Assembly: GCA_037127315.1 (NCBI GenBank)
Contig: JBBBDQ010000350.1
Location: forward strand, 581,001-645,000
DNA from: Ascarosepion bandense
Taxonomy: Eukaryota > Mollusca > Cephalopoda > Sepiida > Sepiidae
Length of the DNA stretch: 64,000 nt
Direction: 5' to 3'
The notes below the pieces were generated by a model. The model had not been told where the DNA came from, did no database searches, and saw only the letters and a list, made by a program, of their open reading frames with translations. Of the stretch, positions 54,205 through 64,000 are shown piece by piece. Numbering within the stretch: the first letter of the stretch is position 1; the number at the start of each line of letters is the position of its first letter. The translations under genes and the position numbers were made by a program.

Positions 54205-54755
54205 GCGACACTGAGATCGGAAGGTGAATTGGCATGGCGAAAGAGGCATTCCAGAAGTTGAGTAAGGTATTAAAAAACAGGACAATTTTGCTCGAAACAA
54301 GGAAGAGAGTACTGGAATGCTATGTGTTGTCAGTTCTTCAATATAGCAGTGAATGCCGGACAATATCATCAAAGATGAAAAACTTGAAGCAACTGAAATG
54401 TGGTTCTACAGAAGGATACTGCGAATATCATGGATCGAGCATGTGAGCAATGACAAAGTTTTGGAAATGATGGAAACGAAAAGAAAATTAATACTGAGCA
54501 TCAGGAAGAGACAACGGAAGTTCCTGGGACATGCGATGAGGAAAGAGGGCTTGGAGAACCTGATACTGACAGGCCAGATAAAGGGAAAAAGAAAAAGAGA
54601 CAGGGGAAAGCAGCGGATAACATATTTGAAGAACTTAATCAATTGGATGATGGAACGAGGGTTGCATGGTGTAACAGGAGCCACCAGGGATAGGGAGACG
54701 TGGAAAGCCATGATCGCCTACGTCCTGAAATGACCGGGTACATAGAAGAAGAATA
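54205..54755 (+). mobile_element. LINE D fragment (RTE-like)
   Basis: Plus strand: MAKEAFQKLSKVLKNRTILL near 54234, CYVLSVLQYSSECRTISSKM, a frame change near 54370, then KLEATEMWFYRRILRISWIE, KRKLILSIRKRQRKFLGHAM, RKEGLENLILTGQIKGKRKR and TRDRETWKAMIAYVLK ending at 54733. The tail after the stop is GAAGAAGAATA. Same family as 28512-29080 and 41770-42440. Confidence 0.87.
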
Positions 54756-56258
54756 TAGAAATAAGTAAGTCCGTAGGTATGATTATGCTGCTTATTGCCT
54801 GACTAGTAGCTGTCATCATCTGCCTTTGTCGACTGCTTCTATTAACTGATAATTTCGCTAACTCGCTTCCTGCCGACTTTTTATATAAATTCTTGATGAT
54901 AATAAAATTTTCTTGTGACTTGCACAAAAATGTATCTTGAAACAATGTACCTGTCTATTCTTCTGTAACTCTACATTCAGATGGCTGATATTAATTCGAA
55001 GTGATTTTCAAGATGAGAAGAGATTTCTCTAAAATTGCAGAATATATTGATTATTGTCGGGAAAAGTAGCCAAAGTGATAACTGGAAAATAGATTCAGAA
55101 TACAGTGAGTGTAAAATTTCTTTTGTTGGGAGAAGTAAGCAAATTTAGCAAACCTAGATAGTCAAAATATTTGTCAGTGGCTTTTGACGATATGTGACCC
55201 TAGATCAAAATACGGCTTTGATTTCCTGTTTACTGATTACAAGGACAGCTGATAAGAACATACAGAAAATAAGTGGGTTTTTCTCCTCTTCCCCTGGAAG
55301 TCGAAATGTTTAAATGATATTACTTACATGTCAAGATAGAAAGTCATAAAAAAGGGAGGTCAAAACAGAAACACTATACCTAACTTCAACACCCTAGTTT
55401 TTCTTTAGTCTTTTTTTTTTTTTTTAATAAAACTGGGCTGGAAAACAAAAATAGTTCAGGCCCGTATTTGGAATGAGAAGGTAGAAAGAAATTGGTTGAG
55501 GCCTGAGTGATATGGAAAGAAACCGTCAGTCCAGATTCAGCCAGCTGGAAGTTGAATAAACCATCGACCCGTGGGATACAAAACACGAATATTATCGTGC
55601 TACTGAAATACCAGCCAACTAAAATCTTTTTTTCGTCACTTATTTTGACTTATGGTAATCTTGTATTTATTTGATATATATATAAATATATATATAAGCC
55701 TGATATATATATAAATATATATATATATATTTGATATATATATAAATATATATATATAAGGGGTTTTCATTATATACCAATCCCTCGCGAGTCTAGGCCA
55801 ACCTCGTCAAGTGACAACAAGCAATCCTGCCTTGGCTAAACCGAGATCAACAACTCAACGTGGTCAGAATCGACCGAAGGTCAGGAAAGAGTCGTGTTAT
55901 ATTTTGGTGCTTTATATGTAACTCTTTGTAAATGATCATTATTATTCTCTTTGTAAAAATTATTCCAATATAATTGTATACCTCGCTGTGGAGAAAAACC
56001 TGATATGATTGATTCGCAAACCATTGAAGTGAGTCATTAGGTGCTCCAGAATTTGATCATAAGATAATCTGAATAAGTATTGCTATCCGTCTTCAAAATT
56101 ATCTAAAATATTTTTTCAGTGATTCGCACAAAATGTGATGTTTATATATTTTTGCATATTCAAGACTTTGTTCATTCCATAAATAACGATTATCAGTTTT
56201 AGTCTTGTGCACAGAGCTGGATGAGTGAAATATCTGTTTCTCTTATCAAGTAGTTAAT
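54756..56258. other. No gene; AT foldback and a GC-richer island
   Basis: 55672-55760 is built of TGATATATATATAAATATAT-type units repeated about three times. 55761-55880 is distinctly GC-richer (TCGCGAGTCTAGGCCAACCT) and unlike any other part. The remainder is AT-rich with no motif. Confidence 0.45.
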
Positions 56259-57640
56259 TTTTTTTTTAATCATTTCACCCCGAGCAAGGCGGAAATGCCA
56301 CTGATGTGCAGGGGGCTACATAACTGTAAAAAGATTTAATTAGAAAAGAGTGAGGAGTACAAACTAGTTAGAAAGGAACAATAGAAAGCTGAGAAAGCAG
56401 GTGCGATGACAGATACATAGGTGGAGAGAAAGGGAAGGTTATACGGGGGTGGAGAGAGAGAGCTAGAGTTCAGTGGTTAGTAGATGAGTATTGACTTTGC
56501 ATTTAAATTTCTGGAGTTTGTAGCCGTCAGGAAAGCAAGAATACGAGAGCGAGTTCCACAGGCGGGAAGTGCGAGAGAAGAAGCTGCAGGAGTAGAATTG
56601 TCGTCTGCATTTGGCTAACCTGACTGTGAATGGGTGGGACCTAGTTGCCAGTCTGGTTGCACGAGTAAACACCTGTTGAGGAGGCATCAGTGACTTAAGT
56701 TCGTTGGAGCAGAAGCCATGAAAGTATTTATAGAACAGACAAAGGGAGGCCACATTTCGACGATGGGAAAGTGGCTGCAGTCAAGCTGCCAGATCAGTAC
56801 CTATCACATTACAGACTCTCCTTTGGAACCTGTCAAGAACACTGAGGAGAACGGCAGGGGCACCTGACCATAAATGGCGGCAGTACTCCATACACGGACG
56901 GATGGATATATGCAGGATGGATTCAGGCGGAAAGAACATCCTGGATCGACATAGTGACCCAACCTTCTTAGCAGTAGATTTTGCTATGGATTCAATATAG
57001 TGGTTCCATTTGAGGTCTGAGGACAGGGTAAGTCCGAGGAGGCGTACTGTATTGCTCTCCGGGAGAATCGCTTAGTCCATGCTTATGGGAGGCAGGAGAG
57101 GTTGCCTGTAATGGTTGACAGACAACAGCTTGGTCTTAGATGAATTGAAGTTGACAAACCACTTCTTGCCCCAGTTCCCCAGAGAGTGTAGATCCCGTTC
57201 AAGGTATCAGCGAGATTATGTCTGTCCGCCACGACAGGTTTCTTACTGGTGCGGGAGTATATTGTAGTGTCAGTTGCGTAGATGCCTACTTGGGACTTGA
57301 TCTCATCTGGGAGGTCGTTGATGAAAATAAAGAAGAGCGTCGGGCCCAGGATAGAACCCTGTGGGACACCAGCATTTGTGCTGTAGGACGAAGAGGTACG
57401 CCCATTCAAAACGACCTTCATTTTGCGGTTATTTAAGAAAGATTGGATTAGGTCAAGCAGGCGACCGGTAATATCGTAACCCCGTAGTTTGCATAGGAGG
57501 CCAGAGTACCAAACCCTATCGAAAACCTTGGAGATGTCAAGAGCAACCGCGCGAGCCTCGTCAGACTCATCAAGGGCCTGTAGCATGTAGTTCGTTACGG
57601 TTTGCATTAAAAACGAGAAAATTGTATGATACATACGGCT
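56259..57640 (-). mobile_element. LINE B, subfamily 2, long copy
   Basis: Minus strand. It begins near 57640 within the RT: ALDISKVFDRVWYSGLLCKL near 57495-57555, SFLNNRKMKVVLNGRTSSSY, GVPQGSILGPTLFFIFINDL, then motif C as YATDTTIY near 57255-57280 where the family has YADD, so a catalytic Asp is lost. Frame changes follow. The C-terminal part (56463-56753) reads FYKYFHGFCSNELKSLMPPQ and SRTSRLWNSLSYSCFPDGYK. The 3' UTR ends in a T-run at 56259-56270 on the plus strand. Confidence 0.9.
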
Positions 57641-58300
57641 ACACTTGAATAACTTCTCAGAATTTGCTGTTTGAAGCTAGAGACTTTTCGATTATTTCCA
57701 ATTTTGCATACTTGTAATATAAGGCTTGCGGGAAAATTGTTTTTTCACATTATCAAAAAAATATGCATATTTTTGTCCTTTACGGTAGCTGTCAAGATCA
57801 TAGCACTCTTAAGATTTATTAATCAAATATTTATTTTATTATTATGAAAAGAATTTTCTGCTGACAATATAATAATGAAATAATAAGGAATCAAAGAATT
57901 TTACTATTTCGCTCACCTTTGCATTACTTTAAAGTTTGTAATGTTTAAATCATTTAGTTTTTAACTTGTTTCAGTTTTCTATTTAGGATATTCTATTATT
58001 CAATGTGGATATGCTAAAATTATGTCTTATACAAAGAATCAGAGTGTGGTATCTGTCTTCATTCCCTGACATATCTGACATTTATAAAAAACAAATTGCA
58101 ACGAAAACAGGTTCACACACGTACATCTATATATAACGGAAATTAACAAAGATTAACGAAACTGGTTATAAACAGACAATTTGAAATGATTTGTTTGAAC
58201 ATTATTTTCGATCGATAACCGTATTTAGGTAGATATTCTTTTTAGAATCAAACAATATTATACATATATTTCTACCAGCAGTATTAGTTACGTATTTTTT
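57641..58300. other. No recognised feature
   Basis: AT-rich unique sequence. Confidence 0.5.
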
Positions 58301-58996
58301 ACTAGCAGTATAGCCCAGCGTTGCTCAGGTGTAATGAAAGCTTTAAAATTAATCCATGGTTCTGGAGCTCAGACTCTTTGGACGTTGGCACAAAAGACTA
58401 AAAAGCAATAGTTGTTTCCAGTTAAAGCGAAACCGTAGACTGAAAGAAAAATGAATGGAAGTAAGTCAAATTTTGATTTCCTGGTATCGATATCAAATAA
58501 GGTTTTTCGTCGTAAACTGAATTTTGAAAGGAAAATAAGTCCTCTGAGTAAATGGTATCATGACTGAGAATAAGAACTTCAATTATACCAAACCCGAAGC
58601 AAAAGCTAAAATAAAAGGGCTGAAAAAAAATACAGACAGATAAACAGACACACAAACATCTTGCCTTTTATATAGATATATATTATCGATTTTCTGCACT
58701 ATTGTTAGAACTGCAACCTTGAAACCTCTGAATATCGTTTCATATTTCTTTGTCTATGAGTGTAAGAAATTTGATTAAAATCTGACCACTCCTTCTATAA
58801 CCCGATTTTTTCGATTATCGATATTTATCGGAGGTAGCTGGACAGAAAACCTAGCTAAGAACACTCGCACACGCTTATAGTACAACTGTGTAAATTTTCA
58901 AGAAAATCGGTTCATCCGTTTCGGAATCTATAGGTAACGGACACACACAGAGACACACACAAAGTTCCATTTAAAAATAAGTTTAGATTTAGATAA
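58301..58996 (+). mobile_element. Interspersed family A, long subtype
   Basis: About 696 bp, nearly complete: ACTAGCAGTATAGCCCAGCG start, the CTCAGACTCTTTGGACGTTG long-subtype block, and a TAAAAATAAGTTTAGATTTA end. Confidence 0.85.
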
Positions 58997-59015
58997 ATAA
59001 TGTTCAAACAAATCA

Positions 59016-59020
<5 letters not shown>

Positions 59021-59053
<33 letters not shown>
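59021..59053. repeat. (AT)n microsatellite
   Basis: About 33 bp, followed by CGCGCGTGTGTG. Confidence 0.96.
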
Positions 59054-59054
<1 letters not shown>

Positions 59055-59190
59055 GCGCGTGTGTGTATGTGTGATGTTTCATTCACAATATAAGAAATGA
59101 ATATTATATTAATAAAATAAAAACCCGTGCAGTATTAAAATGTTGCTCTAAACACAATATAATTGAGAATACTACGATCATTCAACCCAA

Positions 59191-60730
59191 ATTCTGACCT
59201 GAACTTACTATACCATATACTCCTAATAGTCAAATAAAATTCTGACCTAAACTTACTATACCATATACTCCTAATAGTCAAAATAAAATTCTGGACCTAA
59301 ACTTACTATACCATATACTCCCTAATAGTCAAATAAAATTCTGACCTAAACTACTATACCATATACCCTAATAGTCAAATAAAATTCTGACCTAAACTTA
59401 CTATACCATATACTCCTAATAGTCAACAAAATTCTGACCCAAACTACCATACCATACTCCTAATAGTCAAATAAAATTCTGACCTAAAACTTACTATACC
59501 ATATACTCCTAATAGTCAAACAAAATTCTGACCTAAACTTACTATACCATATACCCTAATAGTCAAATAAAATTCTGACCTAAACTTACTATACCATATA
59601 CTCCTAATAGTCAAATAAAATTCTGACCTAAACTTACTATACCATACTCCTAATAGTCAAAATAAAATTCTACCCCAAACTTTACTATACTATATACTCC
59701 TAATAGTCAAATAAAATTTGACCCAAACTTATTATACCATATACTTCCCAATAGTCAACAAAATTTGACCTAAACTTACTATACCATATACTCCCAATAG
59801 CCAAATAAAAATCTTGACCTAAAACTTACTATACCATATACTCCCAATAGCCAAATAAAATTCTGACCTAAACTTACTATACCAATATACTCCTAATAGC
59901 CAAATAGAATTCTGACCTAAACTTACTATACCATATACTCCTAATAGCCAAATAAAAATTTGACCTAAACTTACTATACCATATACTCCTAATAGCCAAA
60001 ATAAAATTCTGACCTAAACTTACTATACCATATACTCCTAATAGCCAAATAAAATTTGACCCAAACTTACTATACCATATAATTTCCTAATAGCCAAAGC
60101 AAAAATTTGACCTAAACTTATCATACCATATACTCCTAATAGCCAAATAAAATTCTGACCCAAACTTACTATACCATATACTCCTAATAGCCAAATAAAA
60201 TTCTGACCTAAATGGATTATACCATATACTCCTAATAGCCAAATAAAATTTGACCCAAACTTACTATACCATATACTCAATAGCCAAATAAAATTCTTGA
60301 CCTAAACTTACTATACCATATACTCATAATAGCCAAACAGAATTCTGACCTAAACTTACTATACCACATATTACCCTAATAGCCAAATAAAATTTGACCT
60401 AAACTTACTATACCACATCTAATAGCCAAAATAAAATTTGACCTAAAACTTTACTATACCATATACCCCTAATAGCCAAATAAAATTCTGGACCTAAACT
60501 TACTATACCACATACCCTAATAGCCAAATAAAATTCTGACCTAAACTTACTATACCATACTCCAATAGCCAAATAAAATTCTGGACCTAAACTTACTATA
60601 CCATATACTCCTAATAGCCAAATAAAATTCTGGACCTAAACTTTACTACACCATATACTCCTAATAGCCAAATAAAATTTGACCTAAACTTACTATACCA
60701 TATACTCATAATAGTCAAATAAAAATCTGA
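59191..60730. repeat. 48 bp satellite array, about 32 units
   Basis: The typical unit reads TTCTGACCTAAACTTACTAT then ACCATATACTCCTAATAGTC then AAATAAAA. Units vary from about 41 to 51 bp through small indels. Units up to about 59,790 mostly carry AATAGTC, later units AATAGCC, and the last returns to AATAGTC. Because 48 is a multiple of 3, spurious repetitive frames arise on the minus strand. No spacer-repeat alternation, so it is not a CRISPR-like array. Confidence 0.97.
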
Positions 60731-61159
60731 TATAATAAAACAAACCTAAAATCCAACATCCTAACAAAAATTATTGTCTACCCATTTAAAAAATCTAAGG
60801 TCTCATTATGCAGTTTACACAGAAGAAATTAAAAAGTGACCCGTCTAGATCTAAGCCATCCTGCTCCTCTCTTAACCCAAATGTGTATCTATGGTTACGA
60901 ACTGCTGATTGACTAGTTTAGACACACCAAATTCCATTCCCTACAACCACCACCCCCTAATCCCGAAGTAACCATAAATACAAGTCACATTATCAAAATT
61001 AAATCGTTTTCACCTTTTATTTTCGGTTCAATATATCACCTGAAGAGGTGCGGTTCTTCTCAGAAACATGAACATATTTGTGTAGTGATACTATTCTTTT
61101 ATAAACCATTGTAATAACTATTACAATATCAAGCTCTACTCTGTATCGAGCACTGCTTA
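60731..61159. other. No confirmed gene
   Basis: Flank of the satellite. A CTGAAGAGG...CTCAGAAACATG string near 61040-61072 looks like a decayed hammerhead or Penelope-type terminal motif but its stems are poor. Confidence 0.4.
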
Positions 61160-61214
61160 TGAAAGTAAATGTTTGAACAGTGGATTTTAATCTACGTGTT
61201 CTTTCACTTTCTTG

Positions 61215-61250
<36 letters not shown>

Positions 61251-61530
61251 AGCAGAAACTAAAAAATCTCGAAGCAATCTACATTCAACAATTTAAACCT
61301 GGTTTGAATACAATCAATTTTGATATTTCCAATAACGTACTCAAATGTCTAATCAGACCAGGGACAACAACGCCACTATTTTGTCACTGTCTTCGGCCAT
61401 CCGCCACGGTAGGGATGGACTTATATTTTCAATTCAATTCTCTTTATTGTTAATAACTTAAATGTTCTATGTTTACTGTGTGTTAATATTTACTCTTTGA
61501 TAATGGCTTATGTGAGCCGAAAGCTTAGAC
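61160..61530 (+). mobile_element. Penelope-like 3' end fragment
   Basis: The frame at 61250-61360 reads KLKNLEAIYIQQFKPGLNTI, which fits the final Glu-containing helix of a GIY-YIG endonuclease (EALYI...KPSLN) at the C-terminus of Penelope-like proteins. About 150 bp downstream, GGCTTATGTGAGCCGAAAGC (61504-61523) is the same stem and CGAAA element as in the foldbacks at 20.8 and 30.8 kb. An (AT)n tract at 61216-61246 interrupts the upstream side. Confidence 0.5.
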
Positions 61531-61657
61531 CCGATAAAAAAAAAATCAACAATCAATGTCTTTCAACGACATCAAAATCAAGTATATCAGACGGTATGAA
61601 CGGATCCTACACAAAATTAATAGACAAAACTTGTCTATATTATTCAATGAAACCTGC

Positions 61658-61697
<40 letters not shown>

Positions 61698-62277
61698 ATC
61701 CACTTTTGTATAAAATTTACATAAAACATGAACGAGTAGAGAAGACTGGAACTGATAAGAAACGGAATGAGAAGGTAAAGCCAAAAATGAGTACAGATAT
61801 GAAAAAGTATTCAACGAACTATTTCTTTATTAGTATTTTTAACTGAAATTATTTACTCTCAAGTTTTATAGATCCAATAACCACATTATTATTTTTTTAA
61901 CTTGACCATTTCTGTAGTGATTTAGCCAGAATCATCTATTTCACGGGTCTTCATTTTATTCTCTTTTCAAGAAATGCCGTCTCTCATACTCTACTGATCC
62001 TTATTTTTCTATCCTGATTTTTGTACTTTTCTCAAAATATGTCTCCATAATCTCGATTTATTTTAATTTCGCACTGCTCCCGATAAACAACTTTTTTCCT
62101 TTTCTGATCTAAAACCATTCAAGTTTCCAAATAGCCTCCTGCTCTTCTCAAAAATGGCTTCTTTCGTTTATTTGGCTTTTTATTTCGATAGCTGAACTTA
62201 AATAATTTGCACTATTCCTAATGAACGGCCAGCTGCAATTGAATCTAGTTTTGTAGTAATACACCACTCAATAAATC
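61531..62277. other. No gene
   Basis: AT-rich, with an (AT)n tract at 61661-61694; then a T-rich, C-containing stretch (61880-62200) with no motif. Confidence 0.5.
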
Positions 62278-63474
62278 CAGGGCCTAACTAATAAAACAAC
62301 AACTTTTAGGCAAAATTCAACTTTATTCATCAATATAGTATCTTTCTAGAGTGATACACTGATTCCAATGCTTCTATAACAATTCGATGTCTTTTTTGTA
62401 GAACGATTTGTCTTTGGCTTTAAAATACACCTCAGTTTCCGATATCACTTTTTCCTTAGAGCCAAATCTCTGACTGGGGCATTCTTTTAAGGTCTGCAAA
62501 CAGCCAGTAGTCACTGAGGGCTAGAAGTAGAGAATAGGGTGGATGCAGAAGCAATTCGAAGTTCAATTCATATAGTTTTGCCATCGTTGCGATTGACTTG
62601 TGACGTGGTGCGTTGTCTTGGTGAAAGATCACTTTTTCTTCTTCATAGACGTTTTTTCGCAATTTCTTCCTTCAAACACATTAATAATGCTATATGATAT
62701 TTGCTATTGATGGTTCTTCCTTTCTCAAGGTAATCGATGAACAAAATACCTTGCGCATCTTGCTTGTTGATATTTGCGTCTTTGGTCGCATTGGACGGCT
62801 TTCACCTTCTGCTGTCCACTCAACTGACTGCCGATTTGACTCCGGAGTGAAGCGGTGGAGCCATGTTCCATCCATTGTCACATATTTACACAAAAACTAC
62901 TTTTTGCGTTGAAACAGTTACAAACAATACTCAGAATCGTCGATACGTTGTCGTTGTTCTTGATCGACTGTGAGTAAATGCGGCACCCACTTTAAACACA
63001 GCGTTTTCATTGACAGATTTTTGTGCCAAATGGTGAATTTACTGCCTTTTAATATGTACAAACCTTCTGCTATAATTTACGATCGGCCAAAACGAGTTTG
63101 TGAATTTTTTGGTGTTTTCCGGGACAACTGCCGATTTTGGGCGACCTGTGCGTTCACCATCATTTGTGTCTGTACGACCGGGTTTCAAGTCAGCATAGCA
63201 CATCTTAACCGTTGTTTCCGATAGAACAGAATTTGAATAACATTTATCAGGTCATTGCTTTGCTTGAACAGTTTTGTTTCATCAGAAAGCAATGTTTTGC
63301 CAACAAACAAAATTCAGATTTTTCACCGTTTTGAAAATTTGCAATATTAGCTTCACTTAACTGTAATTTTTAAGCTAATAGTCCGATTGGGCCCAAATTT
63401 TGTCACGTGTCATTTGAAGGTTAGTAATTTAATGAATTTTTTATTAGTGGCGCAATCTCAGTGTTAGGCCCGGG
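62278..63474 (-). mobile_element. mariner transposon, nearly full length, degenerate
   Basis: About 1.2 kb, the normal size for a mariner, with matching inverted ends: CCAGGGCCTAAC at 62278-62289 and the complement of GTTAGGCCCGGG at 63463-63474. The minus strand encodes most of a mariner transposase. From the N-terminal side: a helix-turn-helix remnant (WRTHRSPKIGS-like, 63130-63170), KWVPHLLTVDQ near 62960-63000, a VTMDGTWLHRFTPESNRQSV block near 62840-62880 where families have VTMDETW, FHQDNAPRHKSIATMAKLYE near 62565-62630, and HPPYSLLLALSDYWLFADLK near 62480-62545 in place of PYSPDLAPSDY. Frameshifts near 62680 and 62910 make it inactive. Confidence 0.85.
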
Positions 63475-64000
63475 ACTTATTGTGTCATGTGTTATTCTTG
63501 GATTATTTTACTGTTAAATGAATTGTCATTTTTCCTTTTTTTTCTCCAACATCTTTTTCTTTCCTTTGTTTTGTCTTTAGGTTTAAGCATTATCGATCGA
63601 ATATTTTTATTCTGAACCGATACAGGAAGTATCATTTTTTTTGTTTTTAAGGTAAGGTGTCCTCTATTCACCCATGTTTAGAACGTTTTACACGAGCTTT
63701 CTTTCGCGTTTCTTTTAAATTTACCGTCATTTTAATCACGATTCAAATTGCTTATTGCCGATCACTTTGTCAGATTTTGGAGTGGCAGATTCCGTATCCT
63801 TATCCTTCCTCTACTCGAGTCATAGTTCGTTAGTCATTTTATTATTGGATCTTTGCGTATTGCCAGTTTATAGTCGCTTCCAATCTGTCTTTTACTTGGG
63901 TTCTATAGAGCTTGTCAAGTTTATATTTCGATGGAGAGTTTTATGTCTTGTCGTTAATTGGCTTGCATGGCAATGTTTATTCCAATGATGTCTAGATGAG
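63475..64000. other. No recognised gene
   Basis: T-rich sequence with one open frame (63755-63988) lacking motifs. The strings AAGGTAAGGTGT (63649-63660) look like a splice donor, but nothing upstream resembles an exon. Confidence 0.45.

Noticed and set aside
60038..60280. Minus-strand frame with a 16-residue peptide repeat
   Set aside because: It is a by-product of the 48 bp satellite; unit length is a multiple of three and no start, conservation or neighbouring gene supports it.
59191..60730. Possible CRISPR-like array
   Set aside because: Units are contiguous with no unique spacers, and the context is a eukaryotic repeat landscape.
63755..63988. 77-residue hydrophobic frame
   Set aside because: T-rich composition explains the Leu/Phe/Val content; no recognisable domain.

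Overview
This 64 kb window looks like a gene-poor, repeat-dominated stretch of a large animal genome. It is AT-rich, crowded with long (AT)n tracts, and almost every recognisable coding trace belongs to a transposable element. The mix points to a lophotrochozoan, most likely a mollusc and plausibly an octopus-like cephalopod: tRNA-derived SINEs of about 305 bp, 5S-tRNA chimeric SINEs, a Tx1-like LINE, several truncated LINE families, Penelope-like elements with GIY-YIG tails, and mariners. The organism is inferred from repeat character only. I found no convincing host protein-coding gene; three weak candidates are listed at low confidence.

Layout. 1-2866: the 3' part of a decayed Ty3/gypsy element, broken by a 217 bp solo LTR. 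3668-5080: a Tc1/mariner-type MITE with a tandemly repeated 5' half, then foldback repeats with hammerhead-like motifs. 6283-6738: a 5S-tRNA SINE. 7090-8330: a Penelope-like element, followed by an apparently intact hammerhead ribozyme on the minus strand (8618-8672). 10500-15980: a long but broken Tx1/L1-like LINE. 16484-26160: interspersed family A, LINE B fragments, a second 5S-tRNA SINE, two transposon remnants and SINEs. 26228-30110: nested insertions (SINE in SINE, a mariner with a duplicated N-terminus, and LINE C interrupted by LINE D and a SINE). 30688-31530: a 440 bp palindrome and a second hammerhead. 32160-35424: a Penelope-like element split by LINE B, then family A. 36890-44514: scattered LINE D, family A, SINE and foldback copies. 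45225-45936 and 50255-50955: a direct duplication of about 700 bp. 51091-53417: LINE B inserted in family A. 56259-57640: LINE B on the minus strand. 59191-60730: a 48 bp satellite array. 62278-63474: a nearly full-length but degenerate mariner.

How the parts relate. Nothing forms an operon or pathway; the logic is insertion history. Target-site duplications date several events relative to each other: SINE after SINE, SINE and LINE D after LINE C, LINE B after family A, LINE B after the Penelope-like element. The most notable signal is a set of hammerhead-ribozyme-like motifs in small foldback repeats, near Penelope-like coding remnants. Two of them (8.6 and 31.3 kb) share their stem II and flanks but have different stem I sequences that each still pair.
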